A stretch of 64,000 bases of DNA from Blastomyces gilchristii SLH14081 (Eukaryota; Ascomycota; Eurotiomycetes; Onygenales; Ajellomycetaceae), in the NCBI RefSeq assembly GCF_000003855.2, contig NW_003101677.1, positions 2,697,197 to 2,761,196 of the forward strand, in the 5' to 3' direction. The translations under genes were made by a program, and so were the position numbers. A model generated the notes under the pieces. The model searched no databases and had not been told where the DNA came from. It worked only from the letters and a program-made list of their open reading frames with translations. Numbering within the stretch: position 1 is the first letter of the stretch; each line of letters opens with the position of its first letter. This document shows positions 33,930 through 48,088 of this stretch, in pieces.

Positions 33930-36900
33930 TGAATATATAATAAAAACAATAAAAAATGTTTAAAAAATCTTCAAAAATCACATTTATTCAAAACAATGTG
34001 AATAGAAACTCAAATTGTATTTATTCTTATCTTCAGATTGTATTTGAATAAAAAGTTGACTTTGTACTTCTTCAAGAATCAAACTTTGATACTGAGTAAA
34101 AGTACATTATTTTTCATTTAAGCTATTACTACTTTCTACCTGAAAAATCTGGGATAAAATCAAGAGTAGTGATTTATGAAAGAAAAAGATCAAGATATTA
34201 ATTTAATCTGAGACTTGATATCATATCTGACTCTGATATTCTAGTGAGTGATATTATAGATAAAGAGAATGAGTTTGATACTATTTAACTCATAAACATC
34301 TATAATAAAAAGTCATTGAAAGAAAATAACAATATCTGAACAATTAATAGAGAATTTTTGAATATAATTCTCTTAAAAAACTCTATAATTGCAGGAGACT
34401 TTAATGCACATTATTTCTGATGAAATTCAGGATGTAAAAGAGCAGTAAGAGCAGATAAACTAATTAAATGAACTTTTAAGCATTCAATAGATTTAGTTAA
34501 CAAGTCTGATCAAGAAACATTGTTTAGAAAAGAGATGAAACAGAAATTTATTATAGATTTAACTTTTATATCATAAAATCTAATTGAAAAAAGACTTATA
34601 AACTGCTTTATTAATTCAAATAAGACCTCAGAATCAGATTATAAAATCATTCAATTTGATATTGAACTGAGTGAAAAACAAATGAGTGAAAATCCTCTTC
34701 TCTCTAATCAGTATAACTTTGAAAAAGCTGATTGAAAAGCAGTTAAAGAAAGTGTAAAATGAAATCTGAAAAGTAAAGTCATCTCTATTGAAATCAGAGT
34801 CAAGATATCTCAAATGAAATATTTAAGAATAGAGTAAAGCTGATTATATCTATTCTTCTAATAAGTATTAGGAAAAATATTTCTAAGAAAAAGTCTTCTG
34901 AGTATTTTAAATCTTGATGAAATGAGAATATCACTTCTAAAAGAAAACAATTAGTCACTACTGCTAAGAGAGACTGAAAGAATAACTTAATATCTGATAC
35001 AGAGTTCAAAGCTATCTGAAATGAATATTTTTCAGATATTAAAAGAGTCAAAGCAGACTGCTGAAACAAATTTCTTGAAGAAGTATAAGAAAAAGAAGTT
35101 TTTAAAGTCTTCAACTATATTAAAACAAGAAGTGTAGCAAAGCTTTCAACCTTAGAATATGAATTTCAGAATAAATCATATACAGTAAACTCTTTTGAGA
35201 AAAAGTATTAAGCTTTTATGAGAATTCTCTTTTAAAACATATCACACTTAGAAGAGAAGAATATGTCATTTCATGAATATATTAATGAAAACAACTGAGA
35301 ATAATCTGAGCTTATATATGATGAACTAAAGTTAGCTATATTCTTAAATTTAATTAAAACTGCTGCAGAGCCTGATTTAATTAATCACTTAATTTATTCA
35401 AAAATATATTCTTACTTGAAGAATGAATATTTTAAACTCTTTTTCAATCTCTTAAAAAGTGATTATTATTCTGAATGCTGAAGAGAAGCTACAGAAGTAA
35501 TTCTTGTAAAATCTAATAGAAAAGCATTAATTTCTAAGTTATATAGAGTAATATCTCTGTTGAATTGTTTGAGAAAAATTCTAGAAAAGATAATAGCTAC
35601 TAGATTATCTTTTATAAGCTCTATTAGTAATTCTCTTCTATTTAATAAACAAATGAGAGATAGAAAACAATGTTCTACAATTAATACTGTTCTTTCAGTT
35701 GTTTATAATATTTAAGTAGTGAAGTATGAAGACCTGGTCTCAACTTCAGTTTTTATTGATATAAAAGATGTATTTAATTATGTTTTAAAGTCTAAGATAA
35801 TTCAAACTTTGAAGATGTTAAAACTACTATCTTCTCTAATAAAATGAGTTACCTGTTTTATATCTAAAAGAATTATACAACTATTCTTTGATAGAATGAA
35901 ACAAGATAAAATTGAGATAAAAATATAAGTACTGTAAGAATCTTCAATTTCATCTGTTATATTTACAATATACACTGCATATCTATTCAAGAATAGAGAG
36001 ATGAAAATAGTGAGATCTCTAAGTTATATACATGATATTGATCTAGTCTACAGTTCAAAGACAATCAAAGAGACTTTAGAAGTGATTAAAAAAGCAGCAA
36101 AGAAAATCTTTATTAAAGTAAATATAAATCTAGTTCAATTTAATATGAATAGAACTGTATTAATTCACTTTTTTCTCAGATTCAATGAGAAAAAATTAAG
36201 TCTAACTCTTTTAAATAAAGAGATTAAACCCAGTTTGAATGTTCAATAACTAGAAGTATGATTAAACTCCAAGTTGAATTTTAAATATCATATTCAACAA
36301 AGAATTATTAAGATAGAGAGACTACTGAATAGTGTAATCAGACTATCAAATACTGAGAGAGATCTATTCTTTCAGACTATGAGACAGTTATACATAGCAT
36401 GTATCATCTCAGTAACTGATTATGAAGTTTAAGTTTGATAAAATAATCAAGATAATTTTACTGAACTCTTTCAAAGTCTGTAAAACAGAGCTTTGAGAAG
36501 AATTCTGAAAGCATTCAAATCATCTTCTATTAAAACAATGAAAATTGAAGCTTCAATTTCATCTTCTGCTATTTAATTTGAAAAGACTGGTATGAACTAT
36601 GCTTTGAGAGTTATGAAGATAAGCTTAAATTATATAATCAGAGAAAGAGTCTCTTCTTCATTTTCATTAATCAACTCAGAAAATGAACTGAATTAAAATA
36701 GATTTCTTGATTGAAATGAGAATATTTCTTCAAAGAAAATACTCTCTTAAGTGTACAGATTATTTTCACTGATTAAAAATCAATTTTCTTCATTAAATAT
36801 TGAGAAAATTGATCATGAGAAGATATTTCTCTGAAGAGAAAAGCTGAAATCTCTTATAGACTTATAAATAAGTGAACTATTTAAAGAGAGAGAATATGAA

Positions 36901-37873
36901 CACTATCTGAAGAAGATCTCTACAATCAATATAAAAGACTCTATTCTGATTTACTCAGATAGCTTAAAAAGTGAGAGTTTGAACAGATTAGATGCAGACA
37001 TTAATTATACTGAAGATAATATCAATTTCATCTCAGATTTCTGAAATTTGAGCTGTGAATCTGAAGTCTTTGATGCTGTACTGTTTATAATAGTAAAAGC
37101 TTTCAAACTTATTGAGATAAAATCTTATAAAAGAGAAAATAGCTTAAAAGAGATATGAATATTCTCTGATAATCAAGCTGCATTGAAGAGACTTAAAAAT
37201 AGTCAGATTTATAATAATTAAATGAATCTTGAACTGATTTTAAATTCTATTATAAAAATTTAAAAGAAAAGAATATTAAAACTGATAATTCATCTGCACT
37301 AAGTTTCTACTCATATGAATATTCATGATAATGAATTGGCAGATTTAGCAGTTAAAAAGAGTTCAGAATTAAACAGATCTGTTTAAAAAACAGTGTTCTG
37401 ATCTTTTGTAAAGAGAAAGATAAAAGAATCTTGTTTAAATAAGTGAAATAAAAGCTGATACAAAGGAAAGAAAAGTATATATTATTTAAGATTTAAGATA
37501 AAATCTAAGTGAAAATCTTATTCAATTAAATGTGAAAAGAAAATATTCTTCTCTATAATTCAGCTGAAACTAGAACATGATTATTTCAAATTCTATATAT
37601 GAAGATTTAATGATAGATTTGATTTAACAGAATGCTTATTCTACAATACAAATGAAAATTCTGAGTATATTGTAATATATTATATATTATACAATCGTCT
37701 CAGAGTCAGATTGAAGAAGAAGTATGATTTAAATTAATTAAATATAAGGTTCTTATTCTCAACTGAGACAGGAATTAAATACTTAATAAACCTTCTATCA
37801 GAAACTCAAGCAGCTATAAGAAAATAACTGAATTCAGAAATATCTGAATATGAAGAGATGAGAATTGATTAGA
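33930..37873 (+). pseudogene. LINE copy B ORF2, broken
   Basis: Counterpart of ORF2 in copy A without large insertions. The endonuclease motif reads AGDFNAHYF near 34400, closer to the ancestral GDFNAH than copy A. The longest open piece, 36001-36249, carries the RT catalytic region, where the YIDD box reads YIHD. The RNase H segment IYSDSLKSE lies near 36950, and the C-terminal finger has lost Cys residues. The stop matching copy A is near 37871. Non-functional. Confidence 0.78.
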
Positions 37874-38170
37874 TATAGTCTGTTAAAACAGCTATATACT
37901 ATCTATTAATAATTTTATTCTGTTATAGACTCTCTTTACTTTACTTTTTCTTTTCTGTTCTTTTCTATTAATCTATTTAATATGTCTATCTTTAAGAGTA
38001 TATTCTCTTTTCTTTTATCATGATATTATTAAATGATTTCACAGTATTAGAAGGTGTTAAAATACTGTAATTTGTAAACAGTTTTTATATTCTGAGCTGA
38101 AATTTTCTGATTTTACATATCTGAAATTAGTAAATGTATAATAGTTGACTTTATAGATATAGAAAGAACT

Positions 38171-38252
38171 CTGAGAAGTAAAAAGTTCTCAGATAGATAT
38201 TATAGTCTCTGACTGCATACATCTATAATTGAATAATAATAATAATAATAAT
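38171..38252 (+). other. LINE copy B 3' hairpin and (TAA)n tail
   Basis: CTGAGAAGT and AGTTCTCAG form a stem (38171-38192) with one mismatch. The tail GAATAATAAT begins at 38231. Confidence 0.7.
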
Positions 38253-38689
38253 GTCATAGATCACTGTCTATCATGGCTTTTATATTATATATGTTATCTA
38301 TTACAGTAGATACAAGAATCGCATTTATTATCATTTTCTCTTCAAATTATTATCATTCAACCTCTTCAAGCTTCTGCTTGTAAATTTGAACAGAAGCTAA
38401 TCTTTTCTCTGTTTTATCAGAGCATTCTCATAGTTATCTTTCATATCTTTCTCTAATGTAATGTGATTAATGCAGACAGGCACTGATTCATTTTTTAAGT
38501 AAGAAGACACTGATCTTTCTCTTAAGTAAGAAGATAAATAGACTGATTAGTAGTTGAAAGTAATGTGTTCTGATCTGTTACAGTTAATACACACTTCATA
38601 TTAATATCAGTTAATGATTTCTTCAGAAGTGATCTCAGAAACTCAGAAGTCTGTTCAGATAGCAGAGACTCTTGCTTATATATAGATAT

Positions 38690-39085
38690 TTAAGTCTACT
38701 CGCCCCGGTGGCTGAATGGTTAATGCGGCCACCCAGTGGCGCCTTGATGTGAGAAACCAAGGCATGTGAGTTTGAAACCCGCAGGGAATACATTAAATCC
38801 GGAACTCAAGCACCTCAGCTTTCTAATAACTACAGAGAGGTACAAATCACTTCAACAAATCACTCTATGTTTCTGGAATGAGAAGTTATTATCGCATGTA
38901 TTTAATTGTCACTTCTTTGTAATTTCTATGTTCTTGTTATCTTGATGTGATCTCAATGCCTGTATTTCCTTCTATATAATTAACACTTGATCTGTATTTA
39001 ATATCATGTAAGAACTCATCATAAGCTCTGCTTGCATATGAGTATAATGAAAGAATAATAATAATAATAATAATTGAGTCTACTC
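38690..39085 (+). mobile_element. SINE copy S4, with 12-bp TSD
   Basis: Element 38702-39073 in the gag region of Gypsy-1c. Flanks TTAAGTCTACTC (38690-38701) and TTGAGTCTACTC (39074-39085) differ at one G/A. The head GCCCCGGTGGCTGAATGG is well preserved; the tail is GAATAATAATAA. Confidence 0.9.
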
Positions 39086-39550
39086 AGTTCATAGTATCTG
39101 CATCATTGTTGTTATTCTTCAGTATAAATGTATAAGTAACTAAGATATAATGTCTTCTATCACTGTTCTGTATACTCTTGAGCTTGATAAGATAATTATT
39201 CAATGTTCAGAGTTATATATAGAAGTCTTCATAAGTCAGGTCTTTATCTACACTTATAAAACCTGTAAGAGTTTGAAAGTTAATGTCTTCTTAAGTAAAC
39301 TAAATTTTATTTAATTCTCTCAAGACTGATCACTCACTTCTAGAATCTTGATATTGAAGTCAGAGATGAATGTTATAAGAGAAGTATTTCTCTGTCAGAT
39401 ACTCTGTAATCAATCTAATGCTTTTTATTACATAGTAGTATCTCAGAACACAATATTAAGATATTTAATAATATTATCAGATGTTTATAATACTGATTCA
39501 CATACTTTCATTTATGAATGAAACTTCTATCTTATACAATTCTTTAATTA

Positions 39551-39840
39551 TGTAAGAGGCCTACGCCGAATAGATCAGTATAATAAATAGAACTTATATA
39601 ACAAAGAGAAAAACATTAAAGAAGGAAAAGAAAGAGAAAGTACAAGAATCAGTGATTGAAGTGAATATTTATATGTGTGTGTGATGATGTACACAGTGGA
39701 GTTTTCAGGGCAGAAGAATCTATACATGTTTATGATGGCTGAGAATCGGTGATTGAGAATGGCCGAGAATCGGAGTGTACGCATAATTTGTGAAGTGTAA
39801 CAGAATACTCTATATGATTGATCAGGTGCAGCCCGTCATA
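39551..39840 (-). repeat. Gypsy-1d 3' LTR
   Basis: 290 bp, reverse; TGTAAGAGGCCTACG at the left and GCAGCCCGTCATA at the right edge. Confidence 0.92.
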
Positions 39841-39914
39841 TTAGTCCCTTCCTTTTCTGATCGCGTGTAGTTCTCATCAGTCAAGGGCCATGGTCTCAGA
39901 TAGCGCGGAACTCA

Positions 39915-42900
39915 GAGTTCAGGTCAGCTGATCATAATTAACTCATTTCACAAGATATTATCAGCTGCAGCTGCAGTGTCTCTCATTGAGAATATCTTTA
40001 ATCTCTCACTCAAGCTCATTATCTTCTTCTACAATCCCTGACAGCTGCCAGTCAGAAGTCAGTTAAGAAGAGAATGAATCAGTGACAGTGCAGCAGAGTA
40101 AGCTTATGTAAAAGACATCATGAATCTCTAGTGATGTATCAAGACAGTAGTTATAACTACTCAGAACTTCTATTACTTTATATCTGATATAATGGTATTT
40201 CAGTGTACAAGATGAACATGTGATCTGTATATTCTTAAGATTCAATCACACTAAGTCTTCTATCTTATATTACTCAGCAGGGTCTCAGTGAACATTAATT
40301 TAATTCTCTTAATCTTGTTTCATAGCTGTCATGAAGACCTCTACTCAGTTACAGATATCTTGAAACTTTGTTACTATATTATCAGTAATCTGAATTGAAC
40401 TGCAGAGATTCAGTGTGAACTATGTAATCTCTAGAAAATTTAACATCTTCATGTGATAATCATGTATAAGAAAGAATGAGCTTATATCTGTTAAAATAGT
40501 ATCTCATTCATTGATAGCAATCTCTGCATATAGAAGCAGGTTATATCAATCATCTTATAAGTGATTACAGAACTTACAGAGATAATTCTTTACAGTCTGA
40601 ATTATTCATTCTGATGCATTATCAGTCTCAGAGTGATAGATAGTTAATAGAGAGTATGTAATCTTAAGAACTTGACAGATTCTTATTCAAAAAGTATATA
40701 TAAATTAACAGCTCTGATCTGATACTATAGATCTCAGCAATTCATATATTTAATAGAATAGACTCTGTAGAAAAGCTTCAGCAACTTGTTCAGTATTCAT
40801 CTTATTACAAGATTTCAATATTATATCTTTACTTAATTAATTCACAATGATCAGAATATTTCTACAACTCTTACTCTCAGAGAGATTAATAGCAAAGTCA
40901 ATTATCACATCTCATCAGATTTTATCAGAGATATTAAGCAGTTTTAATAGACTCTTTCTACAGTTCTTTCATGAGATGATGAAGAAATAATAGTTACAGT
41001 TTCAGATAAAGTATCTGATGCTGTTTGATATCTCAGATCAGTAGAATTCTCAAGAGATTATTCAGTATAGTTATTCACAATCTAGATGTTCAGTCATATA
41101 TAAGTCATGCATCTCTTGCATTATTTGAGTATATAAGAGTTCAGAGTGAGAGACTCAGTATCATTCATGAAATCACAGAGTATTATTGTTATTAACTGAA
41201 TATTCTGAGATGTCAGTCTTTATATGTAGTTCTGAAGAGAATTGAGATGCTTCTTATTGTACTGCTTTAGTGAGAGTCTGAAGAAGTTCATCAGCCTGAG
41301 CTGCTGTATACCACAGTTCATTCAGTATAGATTCAGAAGAAGTTGAGATATCAGTAACAGCTCTAATTGAAGAAGTGTGTATAGTGTTATGAACTGTTTC
41401 ATCTTGATCAACTAATATCTTCAGATTCAAGAGCCAGTGCTCTCAGTTCATTCAGTAAGTATCTGTTACATTGAATGACATATCTTGCTCTTGTCATGAC
41501 AGAGCATCTGTCATTGAGTTCTGACTGTCAGAATGATAGTGTATTGTAAAATGAAAGCAGCTTAAGAACTCAGATCATTGTATCTGTTATTCAGTAAGTT
41601 TACAGATAGTTATAAAGTACTTGAGATTTGTATAATCTGTGATTATCTCAAATTCAAAGATACTTCAGAGTTCAGAGTCTCATTCTTCTAGACAGTGTAC
41701 AATTATAAGAAGTTTCTTGTCATAGATCTCATAGTTGCATTCAGCAGAACTCAGTTTCTTAGACATGAAGATGCATGATTGTAAGACATCTTTATTATCA
41801 TATTGTAGTATAGCTTCTTCTGTGATATAGTCAGAGAAATCAGCTTCAACAACTGTTTTACAATCAGAATGAAATATCATAAGTAGAGAGATATTGATGA
41901 ACATCTTCTTCATCTGTGTAAATACAGCTTCAGTGTCTGCTAATCATTGAAATACTGAGTTCTTCTTAGTGAGTTCTGTAAGTGATCTCACAATATCAGA
42001 GAAGTTTTATATAAATTATTAATAGAAGTTAGTGAATCTGATGAAGCTTTATACATCTTTCACAGTGTACAGGGTCTCTTATTCAAGAATAGCAGAGATC
42101 TTCTCAGAATTCATTCAGATCTCTTTATCAGCTTCCATAATAAAGTCTAGATATTTTATACTTTTAATCTCAAAATCACACTTATCTATGTCTATCAGCA
42201 GTTCTGCTTTTCATGGCTGTTATAATATCTTTCACACATGTTCTTGATGTTCTTTCCTGAATTCATCAGTGAAGATGAGAATGTTATCAAGATATACAGA
42301 TATGAATTCATTAAGAAAATCTCAGAGTGTCTAGTTAATATACTTCTGAAATGTACTGAAGACATTAGTCAGTCTGAAAGATGTGACTACTCATTCAAAG
42401 AGACTATATCATGTTCAGAATGCTGTAAGTCACTCATCTTCTTCAGTGATGTGAATCTTGTAAAATGTGATAATAATATCTAACTTTGTAAATCATTGAG
42501 CTTGTTCAATATGAGCTAGAGTCTCATTGATAAGAGATAAGAGATAGCAGTTCTTCTTTGTTAATCTGTTCAGCTCTTAATAGTTCACACAGAATCAAAG
42601 TTCTTCATCTGGTTTCTTTGTAAAGAGAATAGAGGCTGTGATGAAAGAGTTGCTAATGCATATGAATTCTGTATTTAACAGATCATTGAGTGTCTTTCAA
42701 AGAAGAAGAAGTTCATCTCAGAACATGTTATAAAGAGAGTCTTATAATAATTCAGAGTCTTTATCATTCTTCTTTTCTAATTTAATGCTGTGATTTACTT
42801 CTGAGCCTCATAAGAGAGATATATTTGTAATATTATCTTGTTAAAAGTTATCTAGGTATTCATGATATTATTGAGAGAGTTTTGTACAAGAATCTATTAT

Positions 42901-44330
42901 TGTGACATAGAATAACTTTTCTATAGCCTTTTTAATATCAGCTAGACTGATGAAGTAAATTATTACATAATTCTGCTATCAGTGACCTTGTCAATGATTC
43001 TGTCAGCAGCTTCTTTTTCAGAGTATTTCATATACATTGGCAGAGATCTGTGTCAAGTTCATGATTTTATGAATGTTATCTTTATGAATTCTATCATTGT
43101 TGAGAAATATTAAGCTTCTGTTTCAAGTGTCTAGCAAGATGCCTTATTCAGATAGTCAGACAAGTTCTAACATAAGATTATAATCAATATTATTAACTTC
43201 ATATACATAGGCATCTTCACATTGATGTTCTCTGACATCTATGTTTAGTTTCATCATGTAACAGGTGTAAATATCTTTTGAATCATCAAATTCTGCAAGA
43301 AGTCAGAGTTTTGATAAGAAGATACACTGAAGATTATAACATCTTAAAACTGAAGATTTTATCATTGTATAGTAGCATAGATCACTATCTATCATAGCTT
43401 TCATATTATACATGTTATTAACTACAGTAGATACAAGAATTACATTCATTATTATTTTCTTTTCAAATCATTGTCATCTGACCTCTTCAAACTTCTGTTT
43501 ACAAATTTGAATAGAAGTTAATCTTTTCCCTGTTTCATCAGAGCATTCTCATAGTTATCTTCTGAATCTTTCTTCACTGCAATGTGATTGACGCGGACAG
43601 ATGCTGATCTTTCTCTTGATTAAAGAGATATATAGGTTAATTGACAGTTGAAAGCAATGTGTTCTGATCAGTTACAGTTAATACATACTTCATATTAATA
43701 TCAATCAGCAACTTCTTCAGAAGTGATCTCAGAGACTCAGAAGCCTGTTTAAACAGCAGAAACTCTTACTTATGCATAGACATTTGAATCTATTCAGTTC
43801 ATAATATCTGTATCATTGCTGTTACTTCTCTTTAGTGCAGATGTATAAGTGGCTGAGATGTAACATCTTCTATCACTGTTCTGTATACTCTTGAGCTTGG
43901 TAAGACAGTCATTCAATGTCTGAAGCTGTGTACAGAAGCCTTCATAAGTCAGGTCTTCATTTACACTTACAAGAGTCTGTAAGAGTTTAAAAGTCAATAT
44001 CTTCTTAAGCATGCTGATCTTCATTCAATTCTCTCAAGATTAATCATCTGCTTCTAAGATCTGAGTATCAAAGTCAGAGAGAAATGTTGTGAGAGAAGTG
44101 TTTCTCTGTCAGACACTCTGTAATCAATCTAATACTTTCTGTTACACAGCAGTGTCTTGAAACAGAACATCAAGATATTTGATGATGTTATCAGATATTC
44201 ACAATACTGGTTCACATGCTTTCATTCATAAATGAAACTTCTGTTTCACACAATTCTTCAATTGTTCATTGATATATCACTCTTGATTGATTAACAAATT
44301 AATAGCATCTTCATCTACACTCAGTTTCAC
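39915..44330 (-). pseudogene. Gypsy-1d gag-pol with chromodomain, broken
   Basis: Reverse-strand counterpart of the Gypsy-1a polyprotein, here with no later insertion. The gag piece at 43794-44024 keeps LLQTLVSVNEDLTYEGFCTQ. The RNase H piece at 41680-41913 keeps VVEADFSDYITEEAILQ and [18 protein letters not shown], a typical Ty3/Gypsy RNase H start. An open piece of integrase tail lies at 40063-40245. The chromodomain is adjacent to the 3' LTR. Stops are frequent, chiefly TGA. Confidence 0.82.
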
Positions 44331-44902
44331 AATCATTTCTGTTCTTCATGATGAATAGAGAGTGAGATCAGAAGTATTGAAGTATGTAAGAGCATCTAAG
44401 TGTTCTTTCAGCACTTTTGTAAGTGCTAAAGTTGCATGAGTTCTCTGTTAAGTTAATTGTTGAATTTTCTCATATTGAAGTTATTGAGTCACATGCATGT
44501 CAGCTATCTATTGTTGTTATAGTTTTAACATTGCTCAGAGTCACTGTGATATCACTTCTATACTTGTGTTTGAGAGTTCTCTCATATTGTCATTAGACAT
44601 GTTATTTATTAAGTATATGATATCTTGTGAAATCTGAAGAAGTGTAATTATATAAATATCTCATATGTCTGAAGTGTCAGAACTCTCAGGTCTTTCACTG
44701 ACATTCTCTTTATAAGTTCTTATTGCAGGGCTAGGACAACTGATGAGCAAGCTTCTATCTAAGAACTCAGTATCTGTTTAACTGTTTCTCTTTCTTACAT
44801 GTTATTACATGTTCAGATATCTCTCAATGAATAATTATTTCTAATGAGAAGATGATGCATAATTAATCATTTCTAATAAGAAGATAATGAATGTTTTTCT
44901 AG

Positions 44903-45192
44903 TGTAAGAGGCCTACACTGAATAGATCAGTATAATAAATAAAACTTATATAACAAAGAGAAAAATGTTAAAGAAGAAAAAGAAAGAGAAAGTGTGAGAA
45001 TCAGTGATTGAAGTGAATATTTATATGTGTGTGTGATGGTGTACATGGTGGAGTTTTCAGAGTGGAAGACTCTATACGCGTTTGTGGTGGCTGAGGATTG
45101 GTCATCGAGAATGGCCGAGAATCGAAGTGTACGCGTAATCTGTGAAGTGTAACGGAATAGTCTATATGATTGATCGGGCGCAGCCCGTCACA
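44903..45192 (-). repeat. Gypsy-1d 5' LTR
   Basis: 290 bp, reverse; TGTAAGAGGCCTACAC at the left and GCGCAGCCCGTCACA at the right edge. TATA-like and initiator regions correspond to Gypsy-1a. Confidence 0.92.
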
Positions 45193-45831
45193 AATTATCT
45201 GTTAATATATCAATCTTGATTAATTAATAAACTGATAGCATTCTCATCTACACTTAGTTTCACAAGCATTTTCAATCTTTATGATGAATAGAGAGTGAGA
45301 TCAGAAGTATTGAAATATATAGAAGTATCTAAGTATTTCTTTAATATTTATATTGTATTTATATTCAATTCTGTTAGTATTGAAATTATCTATACAGAGA
45401 TTTCTTTTTGAGACAATTATTGAATCTCTTTATATTGACATTGTTAAGTTACATGCATATCAGCTATTTATTATTATTATAATTTCAACATTGCTTAAAG
45501 TCACTGTGGCACTGTATCTATACTTGTATTCAAGAGTTCTCTTATATTATTATTAGATATGATTATATCACTCATCAGATATGAAATTAGAAGAAGTGTA
45601 ATTGTATAAATATTTTATATATCTGTATCAGAACTCTCAGATCTTTCACTGATATTCTCTTATAAGATCTTGTTATAAGATCAGAGTGACTGATAAGTAA
45701 GCTTCTATTTAGAGACTCAGTATTCACTTAACTGATAAATTGTTTCTCTATTTCTTATATATTATTACATATTTGAATATCTTCTCAATAAGTAATTGTT
45801 TTTAATAAGAAGATAATGAATGTTTTTCAAG

Positions 45832-46143
45832 TGTAAGAAGTCTACACTAAATAGATTGATATAATATATAGATCTTATAATACAAAAGTGAAAAATATTA
45901 GAGAAGAAAAGAAAGAGAAAGTGCAGAAATCAGTGATCAGAGTAAATATTTATACATATACATAATAGAGCTTCAGAATGAAAGAATAGAGGCTCTGTGT
46001 ATACAGTGAAGCTTCAGAGTAAAAGAATAGAAATTTCATAAGTTTTTCAGCTAAGAATCAGTGATCAAGAATTGAAGCTTTCAGCAGAATCTGTAAAGTG
46101 TAATGAAATAGTCTATATAATTGATCGGGCGCAGCCCGTCACA
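45832..46143 (-). repeat. Gypsy-1c 5' LTR
   Basis: 312 bp, reverse; TGTAAGAAGTCTACAC to GCGCAGCCCGTCACA. The neighbouring primer site is the subfamily II form (CTTGAAAAACATTC on the minus strand). Confidence 0.9.
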
Positions 46144-47498
46144 CTTTATGTTAATGTTCTTCAATATCTATGTTTAGTTTCATTATGTAATAAGTGCAAA
46201 CATCTTTTAAGTTATTAGGTTCTGCAAGAAGTCAGAGTTTCAGTAAGAAAATATACTGAAGATTACAGTGTCTTATAACTAAAGATTCAATCATTGCATA
46301 GTGACAGAGATCACTGTCTATCATAGCTTTCATATTATACATATTATTTATTACAGTAGATATAAGAATTGTATATATTATCATTTTCTCTTTAGATTGT
46401 TATTATCTGACCTCTTCAGGCTTCTGCTTGCAAATTTAAACAGAAGCTAATCTTCTCCCTGTTTCATTAAGAGATTCTCATAGTTATCTTTTGAATCCTT
46501 CTTCAAAGTGACATACTTAGCATGAACTGGCACTGATTCTTTCTTAGAATGAAAAGACATGTAGATTAATTAACAGTTGAAAGTGATATATTCTGATTAA
46601 TTACAGTTAATATACATCTCTTATTGACATCAATCAGTGACTTCTTCAGAAGTGATCTCAGAGACTCAGAAGCCTGTTTGAATAACAGAGACTCTTGCTT
46701 ATATATAGATATTTAAGTCTATTCAGTTCATAGCATCTGCATTATTATTCTTTAATAAAGATGTATAAGTAGCTGAGATGTAACATCTTCTATTACTGTT
46801 CTGTATACTCTTAAGCTTGATAAGACAGTTATTCAATGGCTGAAGTTATATGTAGAAGTCTTTATAAGTCAGGTCTTCATCTACACTTATAAGAGCTTAT
46901 AGAAGTTCAAAAGTTAATGTCTTCTTAAGCATACTAATCTTCATTCAATTCTTTCAAGATTGATTACCTGCTTCTAAAATCTTAGTGTTAAAGTCAGAAA
47001 TAAATGTTGTAAGAGAAGTGTTTCTCTGTTAAACACTCTGTAATTAATCTAATACTTTCCGCTGTGTAGCAGTGTCTTTAAACAGAACATTGAGATGTCT
47101 GATAATATTGTCAGATATATATAACACTGATTCACATGCTTTTATTCATGAATGAAACTTCTATCTTATATAATTCTTCAATCAATTATTGATATATCAA
47201 TCTTAATTAGTTAATAAACTGATAATATCTTCATCTACACTTAGTTTTACAAGCATTTTCAATCTTTATAATGAATAGAGAGTTTGATCAGAAGTATTAA
47301 AATATACAGAGATATTTAAACATTTCTTCAGTGCTTATATATTTATATCTGATTCAGTCAGTGTCAGAATTATCTTTGCAGAGATTTCTCATTAAATTAG
47401 TTATTAAATTTTGTTATATTAATATTGTTAAGTTGCATGCATATCAGCTATCTGTTACTGTTGTAATTTCAACATTACTTAAAGTCATTGTAGCACTG

Positions 47499-47769
47499 TC
47501 TGGCGGGCTGCGCCCGATCAATTATATAGACTATTTCATTACACTTCACAGATTTCTACTGAGGCCCCGATTCTCGGTCGCTGATCCTCAGCTGAAAACC
47601 CACAGAATTCCTATTCTTCCACCCCGAAGCTTCACTGTGTACATGTATAAATATTCACTTCAATCACTGATTTCTGTACTGTCTCTTTCTTTTCCTTTTC
47701 TAATGTTTTTCACTTTTGTATTATAAGACCTATATATTATACTGATCTATTCAGTGTAGACCTCTTATA
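47499..47769 (+). repeat. Gypsy-1f 5' LTR
   Basis: 271 bp; TCTGGCGGGCTGCG to CCTCTTATA. It lacks part of the middle of the 304-bp partner LTR. Confidence 0.9.
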
Positions 47770-48088
47770 CTTGAATAATATTCATTATCTTCTCATTAGA
47801 AACAATTACTCTCTGAGATATCTGAACACATAATAACACACAAGAAATAGAGAAATAATAATCAGTTAAGTGAATACCAAGTCTCAATCAGTTAAAATAA
47901 ACAATCAGTTAAGCAGATATTAAGTCTCTAGATAGAAGCTTACTTATCAGTTACTCTGACTCTGTAACAAGATCTTATGAGAGAATATCAGTGAAAGACT
48001 CAAGAGTTCTGACACTCTAGACATATAAGATATTTATATAATTACACTTCTTCTGATTTCACATCTATTACATATTCAATGAATGATA

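Larger units (their letters stand above)
29926..38252 (+). mobile_element. LINE copy B (Tad1/I-type), interrupted by two SINEs
   Basis: Second near-full copy of the LINE at 1621, about 7.5 kb without SINEs S2 and S3. The order is the same: leader with two 163-bp repeats, two 53-bp repeats, ORF1, ORF2, 3' hairpin (38171-38192) and (TAA)n tail ending at 38252. It retains the empty sites for Gypsy-1a and for the 504-bp element of copy A, which confirms that those are later insertions. The 3' flank is Gypsy-1c protease sequence whereas the 5' flank is unrelated, so no target duplication can be shown. Confidence 0.85.
39546..45197 (-). mobile_element. Gypsy-1d, complete element, reverse, with 5-bp TSD
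   Basis: Element 39551-45192 (5642 bp) in Gypsy-1c gag, with target duplication AATTA at 39546-39550 and 45193-45197. Both LTRs are 290 bp (39551-39840 and 44903-45192). From right to left: 5' LTR, gag with knuckle region, protease (about 43200-43470), RT (about 42180-42800), RNase H, integrase, chromodomain (about 39915-40020), 3' LTR. The post-LTR primer site reads CTAGAAAAACATT on the minus strand, the subfamily I form. It is the only Gypsy-1 copy in the window carrying no other element inside a complete body apart from Gypsy-1f. Confidence 0.93.
38253..46143 (-). mobile_element. Gypsy-1c, 3'-truncated, reverse, interrupted by SINE S4 and Gypsy-1d
   Basis: Reverse-strand Gypsy-1 from the protease active-site region (38253) through gag to the 5' LTR (45832-46143, 312 bp). 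SINE S4 is inserted at 38702-39073 and the complete Gypsy-1d at 39551-45192. RT, RNase H, integrase and the 3' LTR are missing where the element meets the LINE B tail. Its right edge adjoins Gypsy-1e protease sequence, so it probably inserted into Gypsy-1e. Confidence 0.8.
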